A program made the translations under genes and the position numbers. Source: Microbacterium sp. AB (lineage in GTDB: Bacteria; Actinomycetota; Actinomycetes; Actinomycetales; Microbacteriaceae). Taken from it: a stretch of DNA of 64,000 nucleotides. This document shows, piece by piece, positions 26,357 to 35,310 of the stretch. The notes beneath the pieces are model-generated. The model searched no databases and had not been told where the DNA came from. It saw nothing but the letters and a program-made list of their open reading frames with translations. The first letter of the stretch is position 1. Each line of letters opens with the position of its first letter. The stretch is taken from NCBI RefSeq assembly GCF_032878875.1, contig NZ_CP118157.1, positions 124,001 to 188,000 on the forward strand, in the 5' to 3' direction.

Positions 26357-26544
26357 TACGACGTGCGCCGTCCTGTGAAGGCGTTCGCGACGGCGCGCAC
26401 GTCCAGCTGCCCCGTCGCGACGCGGCCGATGATCGCGCCGATCCCCGCGAAGACGGCGACGAGGAGGAATCCCCAGAAGCCGAACGCCAGTGCAGCCAGA
26501 GCGAGAACCGAACCGATCAGCGCACCGGAGGCAGTGGCGCTCAT
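26356..26544 (-). CDS. Small membrane protein of the Asp23 operon
   Basis: A 62-residue protein with one or two helices formed by a long Ala/Leu/Phe/Gly stretch at residues about 8-40, then a short polar tail (TGQLDVRAVANAFTGRRTS). Size and position match the DUF2273-type small membrane proteins that accompany Asp23 in Gram-positive bacteria. It overlaps the Asp23 stop by four bases. Confidence 0.75.
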   Translation of the reverse strand: MSATASGALIGSVLALAALAFGFWGFLLVAVFAGIGAIIGRVATGQLDVRAVANAFTGRRTS

Positions 26545-27062
26545 GAGACCCGCGACTCCTCGTTCTCGTCGTCGTTGTCATCCGTCGGCAGGTGGACGTC
26601 GTCCACGGCGACGTTGACCTCGACGACCTCGAGGCCCACGAGCTGCGAGATCGCTCGCGTCACGGCCGCGCGCACCTGCGACGCCACGTCCTGGACCGGC
26701 GCGGGGTACTCCACGACGATCGTGATGTCGGCCGCGGCCTGCGTCTCGCCGACCTCGACCTTCACGCCCTGCGTGAGGTCGGTCGCGTTGATCGCATCGC
26801 GGATGGCGCCGAGGGTGCGCGCTCCGCCGCCGCCGAGCGCGTAGACGCCCGACACCTCGCGGGCGGCGATGCCGGCGACCTTCGCGACGACGCCGTCGGC
26901 GATCGTCGTGTGGCCCGTCGTGCCCTCCTGGGCCTTCTCGCCGGAGGGGGCGGGTCGATCCACCTTGTCCACGCGCGATCCGGGCGTTGCCGCCGGCTGC
27001 GGCGCCGCGGTCTTGCGCGACGTGGCCTCGGTGAAGGTGCTCGTCTGGTCTTCGTCAACCAT
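26541..27062 (-). CDS. Asp23/Gls24 family envelope stress protein
   Basis: A 173-residue protein with a disordered N-terminal tail of about 60 residues and an Asp23 domain (TTIADGVVAKVAGIAAREVS, GVYALGGG, VEVGETQAAADITIVVEYPA, then VRAAVTRAISQLVGLEVVEV). Asp23 proteins gather beneath the membrane and are linked to alkaline and cell-wall stress. The start ATG is preceded by an AGAGGA site. The preceding 170 bases contain an AT-rich stretch with possible -10 TATCTG near 27140 but no consensus promoter that I can fix. It leads the operon of five genes. Confidence 0.88.
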   Translation of the reverse strand: MVDEDQTSTFTEATSRKTAAPQPAATPGSRVDKVDRPAPSGEKAQEGTTGHTTIADGVVAKVAGIAAREVSGVYALGGGGARTLGAIRDAINATDLTQGVKVEVGETQAAADITIVVEYPAPVQDVASQVRAAVTRAISQLVGLEVVEVNVAVDDVHLPTDDNDDENEESRVS

Positions 27063-27232
27063 CTCAGGTCCTCTTATCTGTTCACGACGGCCGGACGCAA
27101 CCACGTTCTCGGCTGAGTCCGGGAGCGATTCGTTCGCTCTACAGATAGGACGGATGCCCGGATGGAATCGTCACAGAAAGGTCGGAAGGGTGCGCAGAAG
27201 TGAGGAGGGGACCCGAGGGTCGCGGTTCGGCG

Positions 27233-27385
27233 TCAGACCACGCCGGCGAGCAGCGAGAACACCGCCGCGCCCCCGCCGGTGAGGATGAGGGCGATGATGA
27301 CGACCCAGGCCGTCGCGCGGACGCGCCGGTTGCGGCGGCTGGAGTACAGCTCGGTGTCGTCGGGGTCGGGACCGTCGGTGCTCAT
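27233..27385 (-). CDS. Small single-helix membrane protein
   Basis: A 50-residue open frame whose product starts MSTDGPDPDDTELYSSRR and has one hydrophobic helix (AWVVIIALILTGGGAAVFSL) with basic residues just before it, as in real single-pass proteins. Its ATG lies eight bases after the purL stop, so it is read as the last gene of the purL unit. It is short enough to be missed by automatic tracks. Function unknown; many Microbacteriaceae carry a similar small protein here, but I cannot confirm this. Confidence 0.65.
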   Translation of the reverse strand: MSTDGPDPDDTELYSSRRNRRVRATAWVVIIALILTGGGAAVFSLLAGVV

Positions 27386-27392
27386 GCGCGGC

Positions 27393-29729
27393 TCAGACGA
27401 CCGGCTCGACGACGGTGGGGCCGAAGTGCCTCGGCAGCGTCGAGGTGGACAGGCCCCGCAGCTCGGCGGCGGAGAACGTGAAGACGTCCTGCACCTCGAG
27501 GTCGGAGACGGGGTCGGTGACGCCGATGCGCAGCACGGGGTAGTCGCGCCCGGCGCAGAGGCCGCGGAACTTCACGTCCTCCTCGCGCGGCACCGTGACG
27601 ATGACGCGGCCCGTCGACTCGCTGAACAGCGCCGTCGCGGCGTCCACGCCGTCGCGCTCGGCGATCCCGCTCAGCCAGACCCGCGCCCCCACGCCGAAGC
27701 GCAGCACGCCCTCCGCGAGGGCCTGGCCGAGGCCGCCCTCCGAGAGGTCGTGCGCCGAGGAGATGAGCCCCTGCTCGGCGCCCGCGCGGATGAGGCCCGC
27801 GAGCGTGCGCTCGCCCGCGAGGTCGACCGCCGGCGGGCGTCCGCCGAGGTGGCCGTGGACGACGTCCGCCCACGCCGACCCGTCGAGCTCGGCCCGCGTC
27901 GTGCCGAGGAGGTAGATGTTCTCGCCCGCGTCCTGCCATCCGCTCGGGATGCGGCGCGCGACGTCGTCGATGATGCCCAGCACGCCGACGACGGGGGTCG
28001 GGTGGATGGGGGTGTCGCCCGTCTGGTTGTAGAACGACACGTTGCCGCCCGTGACCGGCACGCCGAGCTCCAGGCAGGCGTCCGACAGGCCGTCGACGGC
28101 CTGGCCGAACTGCCACATCACCTCGGGGTTCTCCGGGCTGCCGAAGTTGAGGCAGTCGGTGACCGCGGTCGGCACGGCGCCCGTGACGGCGACGTTGCGG
28201 TACGCCTCCGCGAGGGCCAGCTGCGCGCCCGCGTAGGGGTCGAGCTGGCAGTAGCGGCCGTTGGCGTCGGTGGCGATCGAGAAGCCGAGGCCCGACTCCT
28301 CGTCGACGCGGATCATGCCCGCGTCGTCGGGGAACGACAGCGCCGTGTTGCCGAGCACGTAGTAGTCGTACTGGTTCGTGATCCACGACGTGTCGGCGAG
28401 GTTGGGGCTCGACACGAGCCGGGCGAACTGCTCGCGGACGGCCTCGGGCTCGGTGGGTCGCGGGAGCGACGCGGCACTGTCGGCCTGGAGGGCGTCGATC
28501 CACGTCGGGTAGGAGACGGGGCGGTCGTAGACGGGGCCGTCGACCGCGACCGTCGAGGGGTCGACGTCGACGATGGTCTCGCCGTCCCACGTGATGACGA
28601 GGCGGCCGTCGCCCGTGACCTCGCCGAGGACGCTCGTCTCGACATCCCACTTGCTCGTCACGGCGAGGAACGCGTCGAGCTTCTCGGGCGCGACGATCGC
28701 CATCATGCGCTCCTGCGACTCGCTCATGAGGATCTCCTCGGCCGTGAGCGAGGGGTCGCGGAGGAGCACGTTCGTCAGCTCGACCCTCATGCCCGAGCCG
28801 CCGTTGGCGGCCAGCTCGCTCGTGGCGCACGAGATGCCGGCGGCGCCGAGGTCCTGGATGGCCTCCACGAGGTCGCCCGAGTAGAGCTCGAGGCAGCACT
28901 CGATGAGCACCTTCTCGGCGAAGGGGTCGCCCACCTGCACCGCGGGGCGCTTGGTCGGGCCGCCGTCGGCGAAGGTGTCGGAGGCGAGGATGGACGCCCC
29001 GCCGATGCCGTCGCCGCCCGTGCGGGCGCCGAAGAGGACGACCTTGTTTCCCGGGCCCGTGGCGTTGGCGAGGCGGATGTCCTCGTGGCGCAGGACGCCG
29101 ACCGCGAGCGCGTTGACGAGGGGGTTGGCCTGGTAGACGGAGTCGAACACCGTCTCGCCGCCGATGTTCGGAAGGCCCAGGCAGTTGCCGTATGACGAGA
29201 TGCCGGAGACGACCCCGTGCACGACGCGGGCGGTGTCGGGGTGGTCGACGGCGCCGAAGCGCAGCTGGTCCATGACCGCCACGGGGCGTGCGCCCATCGA
29301 GATGATGTCGCGCACGATGCCGCCGACCCCGGTCGCCGCTCCCTGGAACGGCTCGATGTAGCTGGGGTGGTTGTGCGACTCGACCTTGAAGGTCACGGCC
29401 CAGCCCTCGCCGACGTCGACGACGCCCGCGTTCTGGCCCATCCCGACCATGAGGCGGGTCTTCATCTCGTCGGACACCTTCTGGCCGAAGCGGCGCAGGT
29501 AGTTCTTGGAGCTCTTGTAGGAGCAGTGCTCGCTCCACATCACGGAGTACATCGCCAGCTCGCCGCTCGTGGGGCGCCGCCCGAGGATGGCCTTGATCTG
29601 CGCGTACTCGTCGGGCTTCAGGCCCAGCGCGTCGTACGGCTGCTCCTTCTCGGGCGTGGCCGCCGCGTTCGCGACGGTGTCGGCGACGGTGTGGGGGCTT
29701 GCGTTCGCGGCTGAGGCGGGCGTGGTCAC
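27393..29729 (-). CDS. purL: Phosphoribosylformylglycinamidine synthase subunit II
   Basis: A 778-residue ATP-dependent enzyme of purine synthesis that converts FGAR to FGAM, using ammonia supplied by PurQ with help from PurS. It is the small PurL type. Characteristic segments are [16 protein letters not shown], the ATP/Mg region [54 protein letters not shown] and [16 protein letters not shown]. The start is GTG with AGGAG eight bases before it. purQ and purS are not in this window. The N-terminal tail of about 35 residues is low complexity and precedes the conserved domain. Confidence 0.97.
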   Translation of the reverse strand: MTTPASAANASPHTVADTVANAAATPEKEQPYDALGLKPDEYAQIKAILGRRPTSGELAMYSVMWSEHCSYKSSKNYLRRFGQKVSDEMKTRLMVGMGQNAGVVDVGEGWAVTFKVESHNHPSYIEPFQGAATGVGGIVRDIISMGARPVAVMDQLRFGAVDHPDTARVVHGVVSGISSYGNCLGLPNIGGETVFDSVYQANPLVNALAVGVLRHEDIRLANATGPGNKVVLFGARTGGDGIGGASILASDTFADGGPTKRPAVQVGDPFAEKVLIECCLELYSGDLVEAIQDLGAAGISCATSELAANGGSGMRVELTNVLLRDPSLTAEEILMSESQERMMAIVAPEKLDAFLAVTSKWDVETSVLGEVTGDGRLVITWDGETIVDVDPSTVAVDGPVYDRPVSYPTWIDALQADSAASLPRPTEPEAVREQFARLVSSPNLADTSWITNQYDYYVLGNTALSFPDDAGMIRVDEESGLGFSIATDANGRYCQLDPYAGAQLALAEAYRNVAVTGAVPTAVTDCLNFGSPENPEVMWQFGQAVDGLSDACLELGVPVTGGNVSFYNQTGDTPIHPTPVVGVLGIIDDVARRIPSGWQDAGENIYLLGTTRAELDGSAWADVVHGHLGGRPPAVDLAGERTLAGLIRAGAEQGLISSAHDLSEGGLGQALAEGVLRFGVGARVWLSGIAERDGVDAATALFSESTGRVIVTVPREEDVKFRGLCAGRDYPVLRIGVTDPVSDLEVQDVFTFSAAELRGLSTSTLPRHFGPTVVEPVV

Positions 29730-30071
29730 GCGAGGGGCTCCTGGAGGGGCGAGGGGGAGCGGACGGGAGCCAGTCTAGTCGGGGTGGTGGGGAGGGCCGG
29801 CGATCTCTCGGTTCGACAAGGTGGGTGAACGCGGCCGAGGATTGGTTCTCGACAGGCGCACGGCATCTGTCGACGTATCTTCTGCTTAGATCCGCGAGGG
29901 GGGACCGGATCCTTCGTTGCGGTGAGGAAGCACGAGGGACCCAATGTGAGCAAGGGAAGGTCGACGGGTTGCGACTGGTACGCACGTGAACTACTGATCC
30001 AATAACCCCGCGCGTCTCGCCGCTGTCTGCGCGCCGTTTGAACTCCCGCACGCGCCGGGTCGGTCCCGCTT
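29730..30071. other. Non-coding gap upstream of purL
   Basis: This 342-base gap has lower GC than its neighbours. It must carry the purL promoter on the minus strand, but no clear hexamer pair is seen. No RNA gene or coding frame could be supported. Its composition fits remnants of inserted DNA next to the toxin-antitoxin genes. Confidence 0.4.
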
Positions 30072-30311
30072 CTACGGAAGAAGATCGAGCATCTGTGGGC
30101 GGGCCTTCATCGCATGGATGACCAGCTCGTTGCCGCTGTCGAAGGTCAGAACGACCGTCTCGAGCAGGCGGCCTTGTGTATCGAAGCCCAGACGAAGTTG
30201 GCGTGCAGGGCTGTCCTCCTCGAGATCATCGATCCATAGCGGCCAGGTCGCTGCGTGGATCGCGTCTTCCGCGGAGATCCCATGCCTGAGAGCGGAATCG
30301 TGAGCCTTCAT
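30072..30311 (-). CDS. Probable toxin of a BrnT-like toxin-antitoxin pair
   Basis: A 79-residue basic-acidic protein. It resembles the BrnT ribonuclease fold: the start KAHDSALRHGISAEDAIHAA corresponds to the KHGVSFEEA helix, LRLGFDTQGRLLETVVLTFD to the central strands and IHAMKARPQM to the final R-K-A-R motif. The match is by pattern only. The ATG overlaps the stop of a CopG-like antitoxin gene by four bases, so the antitoxin is made first. Both reading frames look intact. Confidence 0.6.
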   Translation of the reverse strand: MKAHDSALRHGISAEDAIHAATWPLWIDDLEEDSPARQLRLGFDTQGRLLETVVLTFDSGNELVIHAMKARPQMLDLLP

Positions 30312-30571
30312 GCCGCATATGCGGCCAGCGCGTCGCGGATCGCCTCGGAACGCGTCTTGTGCTCGCGGGCGGCTCGTGCGTCGACGGCCGCCAGCTCATC
30401 CGCCGTGAGCCGAAGTGCGATGACCTGCGCGGGCTCAGCGCCTCGTCCGGGTCTACCCCGGCCGCGCTTCTTGAGTGCCTCGACGTCATAGCCAACGTCG
30501 GCCTCGTCGGCCCAGGCGTTGATCTGCTCGTTTGTCACGGGAACGCCGTTGATCGTCTCGCGGTCGGTCAT
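30308..30571 (-). CDS. Ribbon-helix-helix antitoxin (CopG-like)
   Basis: An 87-residue protein. The C-terminal part is a ribbon-helix-helix DNA-binding domain (VIALRLTADELAAVDARAAR then TRSEAIRDALAAYAA). The N-terminal half is polar with a KKRGRGRPGRG basic hinge that may bind the toxin or DNA. An AT-rich stretch just before the ATG contains TATACAT as a possible -10 and an imperfect palindrome (GTTATACATTAATACC) that could be its own operator. It pairs with the downstream toxin-like gene. Confidence 0.75.
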   Translation of the reverse strand: MTDRETINGVPVTNEQINAWADEADVGYDVEALKKRGRGRPGRGAEPAQVIALRLTADELAAVDARAAREHKTRSEAIRDALAAYAA

Positions 30572-30643
30572 GGTATTAATGTATAACGAAAATCGATCAC
30601 CGTCGAGTGGTTCGTCCATCCTTCCTACGCGACGACCAGCCGC

Positions 30644-31873
30644 TCAACCGCTCACCCCGAGCAACCGCGCCAGCCCTTCCTCGCTCACCACCGGGATGCC
30701 GTAGTCGCGGGCCTTCCGCGCCTTGCCGGAGAGCGAGTCCGGATCGGCGGCGGCGACGAGCCGCACCTTCTTCGTGACGGCGTCCTTCGCGGTGAAACCG
30801 CGTTCGGCGATGATCGCCTGCCACTCGTTCCGGGGTCGCCGCATCTCTCCCGTAAGCGTGATGAGGTCGCCGGGCTCCAGGGAGAAGGCATCGTCGGACG
30901 AGGGCGCGGGTGTGGGCTGCGCTGGACGCACGAGCGCGGCGGCTGTGGCGCGCTCGCCGATGGAGAGCAGGTGTGCGACGAGGACGAGGTCATCGCGTTC
31001 GTCATCCGTGAGAACCCCGTCAGCCCACGCGATCTCCGCAAGAGCGCGGAAGTAGGTGAGATGGAGATGGTTCGCCGTCTCATGGCCGATGCCGAGCCGA
31101 TCGGCGAGGTCGATCAGGGCGTCCTTCTCGTGCTCGGAGAGGTGGCGGTCGAGCAGGCAGCGCTCGACGAGGGCGAGGTAGCTGGCCTGGTCGGCGTCGC
31201 TCGAGACATCCGGCACTCGGGATGCGATCCGCTCCAGGAACGAGGCGCGGTATGTGCCCGCACTCTCACGCGGGTACCAGGGGACGCGCGGGGTGCTGAG
31301 CGGGGAGAGTGGCGGTGCAGAGACCAGAAGCGGAGTCCATTCGTCCACGCCCGTGCTCGCGATGTAGCCGCCCAGGAGCTGTGCTGTCGCGAGCGCATCG
31401 ACGCTCGCGCGGTGTGCCCCTGCCAGCTCGATGTCGAACGCCGCGCAGCAGTCCGCCAGCGACAGGCCGCCGCCCAGATAGGTGCGAGCGAGCTGCATCG
31501 TGCACGCCGACGTGAACGGCGCGCCGGCCCAGTAGCCGATCCGGCTCAGCTCCGCGCTGAGGAACCGCAGGTCGAACGAGGCGTTGTGCGCGACGACCAC
31601 TCGGCCCGACAGCAGCTCCACGAGCTCCGCGGCGATATCGCCGAACCGGGGAGCTCGGAGGATCTCGCGCGCCGAGATCTGGTGGATGTCCTGACGTCCG
31701 AGGTCGCGGGCGGGGTTGATGAGCGTCTCCCACTGTCCCGTGATCGTGCCGTCCGGGTCGGAGTGGACGACGGCGACCTCGATCGCGCGGTCGGTCCGCT
31801 CGGGGATGACCCCGGTGGTCTCGAAGTCGATGGTCGCGAAGCCGAGAGGGCCGGATGGGGCGAGGGAGGTCAC
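30644..31873 (-). CDS. DnaQ-like 3'-5' exonuclease with C-terminal BRCT domain
   Basis: A 409-residue protein. The N-terminal exonuclease domain (residues 10-175) has the DEDDh residues: FATIDFETTGV (ExoI), VVAHNASFDLRFL (ExoII) and AHRASVDALATAQLL (ExoIII with His). The middle 140 residues are helical. The final 85 residues resemble a BRCT domain (LITLTGEMRRPRNEWQAIIA to RDYGIPVVSEEGLARLL), a protein- or DNA-end-binding module as in polymerase epsilon-like and ligase proteins. A role in DNA repair is likely. Its upstream neighbour is a broken rhuM gene on the other strand. Confidence 0.88.
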   Translation of the reverse strand: MTSLAPSGPLGFATIDFETTGVIPERTDRAIEVAVVHSDPDGTITGQWETLINPARDLGRQDIHQISAREILRAPRFGDIAAELVELLSGRVVVAHNASFDLRFLSAELSRIGYWAGAPFTSACTMQLARTYLGGGLSLADCCAAFDIELAGAHRASVDALATAQLLGGYIASTGVDEWTPLLVSAPPLSPLSTPRVPWYPRESAGTYRASFLERIASRVPDVSSDADQASYLALVERCLLDRHLSEHEKDALIDLADRLGIGHETANHLHLTYFRALAEIAWADGVLTDDERDDLVLVAHLLSIGERATAAALVRPAQPTPAPSSDDAFSLEPGDLITLTGEMRRPRNEWQAIIAERGFTAKDAVTKKVRLVAAADPDSLSGKARKARDYGIPVVSEEGLARLLGVSG

Positions 31874-31940
31874 GAACGAAACATAGCGGAGCGGATGGAC
31901 GGAGGGCTTCGAGGTCGGAGGCTCGTGGTTGCGTCAGCAC

Positions 31941-32209
31941 ATGGAGGGCATTGAACTCCACGAGTCCTCGGACGGCGCCGTCACGTTGGAAGTGCGCGCG
32001 GGGGATGACACCGTCTGGTTGACGGCGGATCAGTTGGCGCTTCTCTTCGGTCGCGACAGTCGACGATCTCGAGGCACCTCTCCTCTGTTTTCCGTGAGGG
32101 CGAGCTCGAGCGGAGCGCGGTTGTTGCGGATTTTGCAACAACCGCGGATGACGGCAAGACGTACCGGGTCAGCCACTACAGTCTCGACGTGGTGATCTCG
32201 GTCGGGTAG
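31941..32209 (+). pseudogene. rhuM-like virulence protein, broken fragment
   Basis: The first frame gives IELHESSDGAVTLEVRAGDD and TVWLTADQLALLFGRD, the N-terminus of the RhuM/ORF11 family. After GRD one base is missing; reading on in the next frame gives STISRHLSSVFREGELERSA, VVADFATTADDGKTYRVSHY and SLDVVISVG, then a TAG where the family continues with YRVKS. The remaining two-thirds of the gene are absent. It is a remnant of a mobile or island gene. Confidence 0.88.
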
Positions 32210-32231
32210 ATGCAAGATCTACCATCTGGAC

Positions 32232-32486
32232 ATGAGGACGATCACCGTGGCGGAACTGCGACAGAACCCGACCGAGGCGCTCACACAGGTCGAAGGCGGC
32301 GAGACGTATGTGGTCACGCGGCACCGTCATCCGGTGGCGAGGCTCGTGCCGTACACATCAGAGTCTGTCGCGATCATTCCGCCGCGAGCAGGCGGAGCCG
32401 CCCGACTGCGAGAGCGCCTCGGTGACCGTTCCTACACGGACGAACAGGTGACCGACCTCTTGGCGGAGATGGCTGACGATCGATGA
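32232..32486 (+). CDS. Phd/YefM-family antitoxin
   Basis: An 84-residue protein that starts MRTITVAELRQNPTEALTQV and continues GGETYVVTRHRHPVARLVPY, the typical Phd/YefM DNA-binding half; the C-terminal half binds a toxin. The stop overlaps an ATG (ATGA) of a PIN-domain toxin gene that is now broken, so the antitoxin is probably an orphan. It lies 22 bases after the rhuM remnant. Confidence 0.85.
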   Translation: MRTITVAELRQNPTEALTQVEGGETYVVTRHRHPVARLVPYTSESVAIIPPRAGGAARLRERLGDRSYTDEQVTDLLAEMADDR

Positions 32487-32723
32487 CCTGATACTACGTC
32501 GACACGTCTGTTGCGGCAGACGCCCTGCTCGTCGACGGAAGCGCCTCCGAGTGGTTCGAGAAGACGACGGCCGACCCTGACAACCTGATGCTCTCGAGCG
32601 CGATCACGCTGGGCAGTGCGACGGTCGTCGTCAGTCATGACGAGACGATGCTGCGCCTCGCGTCTCCTTGGGCTGTACGTTCTCGATCCGATTGGGGGGC
32701 GAGGGTCCGTGACGACCGTCTGA
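32483..32723 (+). pseudogene. vapC-like PIN-domain toxin, decayed
   Basis: The reading starts ATG ACC TGA, so codon three is a stop. After it the PIN start YYVDTSVAADALLVDG is clear, then ASEWFEKTTADPDNLMLSS. About 70 residues that normally follow are deleted, joining directly to AITLGSATVVVSHDETMLRL, the C-terminal PIN strand. One extra base then shifts the frame, and the family end GLYVLDPIGGRG is read in the next frame up to a TGA at 32721. Three independent lesions show the toxin is dead while its antitoxin is intact. Confidence 0.85.
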
Positions 32724-32759
32724 GAGCCGATCATCGCGAGGATCCTGCCGCCCGGTCCA

Positions 32760-33623
32760 TCACTCGCAGGCGTACCCGTCGCCATCCCGGTCGAGGTCGT
32801 AGATGTCGACGCCGATGACACGGGCGATGCCGTCGAAGTATTCGGGGCCGTCGCCGCTTCCGCCCGCACAGTCGACGTCGCTGGCGATCGGGACGCAGGC
32901 TTCGGCGTAGTTCGGATCGCAGCCGCCTCCCGGGTCGACCGGCGCGGGCTCCGGCTCCGGAGGCGGAGCCACATATGTCCCGATCGCCGTGACCTCGGCG
33001 ACCGGTTCGACCGTCACCACGTCGGAGACGAGCTCGCGGCTCACCTCGGCCCCGTCGAGCTCGGTGATGCGGTACGTGAGGGTGCGTTCCCCGGGCTGCC
33101 CGACGGTCGTCACGCGCGTCTCCCCGCTCGCGATGCTCGCATCCTCCATGGTCGTCACCTCGAAGGCGACGGCCTCGGTCACGACCTCTTCGCGGACGAT
33201 GGGGGTCGGAGTCGGAGTGGGGGACGCAGACCGGGTCGGACGGGGAGTCGAGGTCGGCGTCGTCTCCACGACGGCGTGCTCCGACGACGAGGAGGACGAG
33301 GCCTCGGTTCCCTCCTCAGGCGGCCGGATCGACGCCGTCACGCTCCCGGTGAGGAGAAGCACGGCGGCTGCGGCGGCGGTGACGCCGATGGCCGCCTTCT
33401 TCGAGCGGAACCGCAGCCATGTGCGCGTGCCCCTGCTCCATCCCACGATCCCGGTGATGACCACGACGAGCGCCACCGGCGCGATGATCGGCGCGAGAAG
33501 CACGATCGGCACGAGCGAGGCCGCTCCGATCACCACCCAGACCCACACGGCGACACGGCCACGTGGCGGCGACGCGCTCGCTCCCGGCGCAGTGCCCACT
33601 GGTGGCAGGGTGTTGGGGCTCAC
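32760..33623 (-). CDS. Membrane protein with G5 and excalibur domains
   Basis: A 287-residue protein with two membrane helices (residues about 26-50 and 76-95), an Ser/Thr/Pro-rich linker (PTSTPRPTRSASPTPTPTPI), a G5 domain (VTTVGQPGERTLTYRITELD) and a C-terminal excalibur calcium-binding motif (DLDRDGDGYACE, Asp-rich with two Cys). G5 domains bind sugar polymers in cell walls. The start is GTG. It likely stays anchored in the membrane with the two domains outside. Confidence 0.85.
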   Translation of the reverse strand: MSPNTLPPVGTAPGASASPPRGRVAVWVWVVIGAASLVPIVLLAPIIAPVALVVVITGIVGWSRGTRTWLRFRSKKAAIGVTAAAAAVLLLTGSVTASIRPPEEGTEASSSSSSEHAVVETTPTSTPRPTRSASPTPTPTPIVREEVVTEAVAFEVTTMEDASIASGETRVTTVGQPGERTLTYRITELDGAEVSRELVSDVVTVEPVAEVTAIGTYVAPPPEPEPAPVDPGGGCDPNYAEACVPIASDVDCAGGSGDGPEYFDGIARVIGVDIYDLDRDGDGYACE

Positions 33624-33857
33624 ATCAGCGGTCCACTCCGAACCGTCCCATCATCGCAGAATTCGATGATCTGACGGGTCGGGGTACCACCCGGGCGGGA
33701 TGCTCGCCATGGCAACTTCTCGTTCTCTCCAGCCGACGGTGTGTCCAGCGCGACATCGGTCAGCCGAGAAAGCCGGGGGATGTGATCGCGAACGCGTCCC
33801 GCACAGGACCCGCGTCTGGACTCAGAGTGCCCGGGTCTGCCCGTGGAGTCAACAGGC
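33624..33857. other. Non-coding gap
   Basis: A 234-base gap of lower GC between two genes on the minus strand. I see no gene, RNA or repeat in it. Confidence 0.4.
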
Positions 33858-35195
33858 TCACTGCTGCACAGCGCGCTCCCGCCTCCTCCCGAACCGCGCG
33901 ATGAAGAACAGCACCGTCCCCACGACGATGTACACGGCGGTGCCGAGCCACACCGCGCCGGTCTGCTGCGTCAGCAGCACGATGCTCGCGATGATGGCGA
34001 GCACGGGCACGACGCGCGGAATCGAGAAGTGGTCATGATCGACCTTGTCCTTCTTCAGCACGAGGACGCTCACGTTCGCCGACAGGAACACGAGCAGGAG
34101 GAGCAGCACTGTCGTCTCGGCGAGGGTCCCGATGTCGCCGATCACCGACAGGCCGATCGTGGCCACCGCCACGACGAGGATCGAGACCCAGGGCGTCCGG
34201 CGCTTCGGCAGCACGCGCGTGAACGCGTGCGGCAGGAGGCCTGACTTCCCCAGCCCATAGCCGACACGGCTCGCCATCACCATGAACAGGAGAGCGCCGT
34301 TCGCGATGGCGACGAGCGCGATGAGGCTGAACAGCCACGACGGCACGGCGAAGCCGCTCGCGGTCACGACGTCGAGCAGCGGCCCGGTCGACTCGGCGAG
34401 ATCTGCCGGCGGCACGACGATGACCGCTCCGACCGCGATCAGCAGGTAGATGACCGCCGCGGTGCAGATCGCCCCGAACAGGGCGCGCGGATACGACTTC
34501 GAGGGGTTCTTGACCTCCTCGGCCATGTTGGCGGCGGCCTCGAATCCGAGGAACGAGAAGAACGCGACGATGGATGCCGCGAACGCTCCCTGCAGGGGTG
34601 GCACGTCGGGCGCGAACTCGAAGATCCGCTCGGGCTCGCCGCCCCCGCTGCCGAACACCATCGCGGCGACGACGATGACGATCACGAGACCGGTGACCTC
34701 GATGACCGACGCGACGAGGTTGGCCCCGAGCGACTCGCGCACGCGGCGCAGGTTGATGAGGGTCAGCAGGATGATGAAGACGATCGCGGTCGGGATGGGC
34801 GGGATGTCCCACAGGGCCGAGAGGTAGTCGCCCGCGAAGGCGTTCGCGAGCGCGGCGGCCGTCGTGATGCCCGACGCCATCATGAGGAACCCCACGAGGA
34901 ACGACAGGTACGGGATGCCGAACGCCCGGTCGACGTAGCGCGCCGCTCCCCCGGCGTGCGGGTACTTGGTGATGAGCTCGGCGTAGGTCCCGGCGGTCAC
35001 TAGCGCGACGACGAGCGCGATGAGCAGGGGGAGCCAGATGACCCCGCCGACGTCGGTCGCCATCGTGCCGACGAGCGTGTAGATGCCGGCTCCGAGCGTG
35101 TCGCCGACGATGAACGCGAACAGCAGCGGGGTTCCGAGAACCCGCTTGAGTCCCGGCGGGTTCTCGGCCACAGGCACGGTGGTGTTCTGGGTCAT
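33858..35195 (-). CDS. APC-family amino acid permease
   Basis: A 445-residue integral membrane protein with about 12 helices. The first helix carries the substrate-site motif GDTLGAGIYTLVG (GxGIxxxxG of the APC family), and the region FFSFLGFEAAANMAEEVKNP is the typical helix 6 followed by the E-x-x-N-P motif. It belongs to the cationic amino-acid or related transporters. Two starts compete: ATG at 35195 (chosen) and TTG at 35207, which is closer to an AGGA site. A perfect palindrome lies 15 bases upstream. Confidence 0.9.
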   Translation of the reverse strand: MTQNTTVPVAENPPGLKRVLGTPLLFAFIVGDTLGAGIYTLVGTMATDVGGVIWLPLLIALVVALVTAGTYAELITKYPHAGGAARYVDRAFGIPYLSFLVGFLMMASGITTAAALANAFAGDYLSALWDIPPIPTAIVFIILLTLINLRRVRESLGANLVASVIEVTGLVIVIVVAAMVFGSGGGEPERIFEFAPDVPPLQGAFAASIVAFFSFLGFEAAANMAEEVKNPSKSYPRALFGAICTAAVIYLLIAVGAVIVVPPADLAESTGPLLDVVTASGFAVPSWLFSLIALVAIANGALLFMVMASRVGYGLGKSGLLPHAFTRVLPKRRTPWVSILVVAVATIGLSVIGDIGTLAETTVLLLLLVFLSANVSVLVLKKDKVDHDHFSIPRVVPVLAIIASIVLLTQQTGAVWLGTAVYIVVGTVLFFIARFGRRRERAVQQ

Positions 35196-35209
35196 CGCAC
35201 CATCCAACG

Positions 35210-35222
35210 TTCCTGGCAGGAA
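35210..35222. promoter_or_regulatory. Short palindrome upstream of the APC permease
   Basis: TTCCTGGCAGGAA is a perfect dyad (6-bp arms around one base). A partial second copy CCTGGCAGAG lies 15 bases on. It may be an operator; the regulator is unknown. Confidence 0.4.
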
Positions 35223-35310
35223 TCGTGCAACCCCTGGCAGAGATCCTGCGGTCGCCGGCGAGCACCCGCGCTGCGCGCCGGGCCCCGCGTCGGCTTCCGG
35301 GCGCGGACGG

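Noticed and set aside
29726..29953. 75-residue open frame in the gap upstream of purL
   Set aside because: No start context, no hydrophobic or domain pattern and a composition unlike the neighbouring genes.
30001..32760. Low-GC toxin-antitoxin region considered as an integrated element with attachment sites
   Set aside because: I found no integrase, tRNA gene or flanking direct repeats; only decayed gene remnants.
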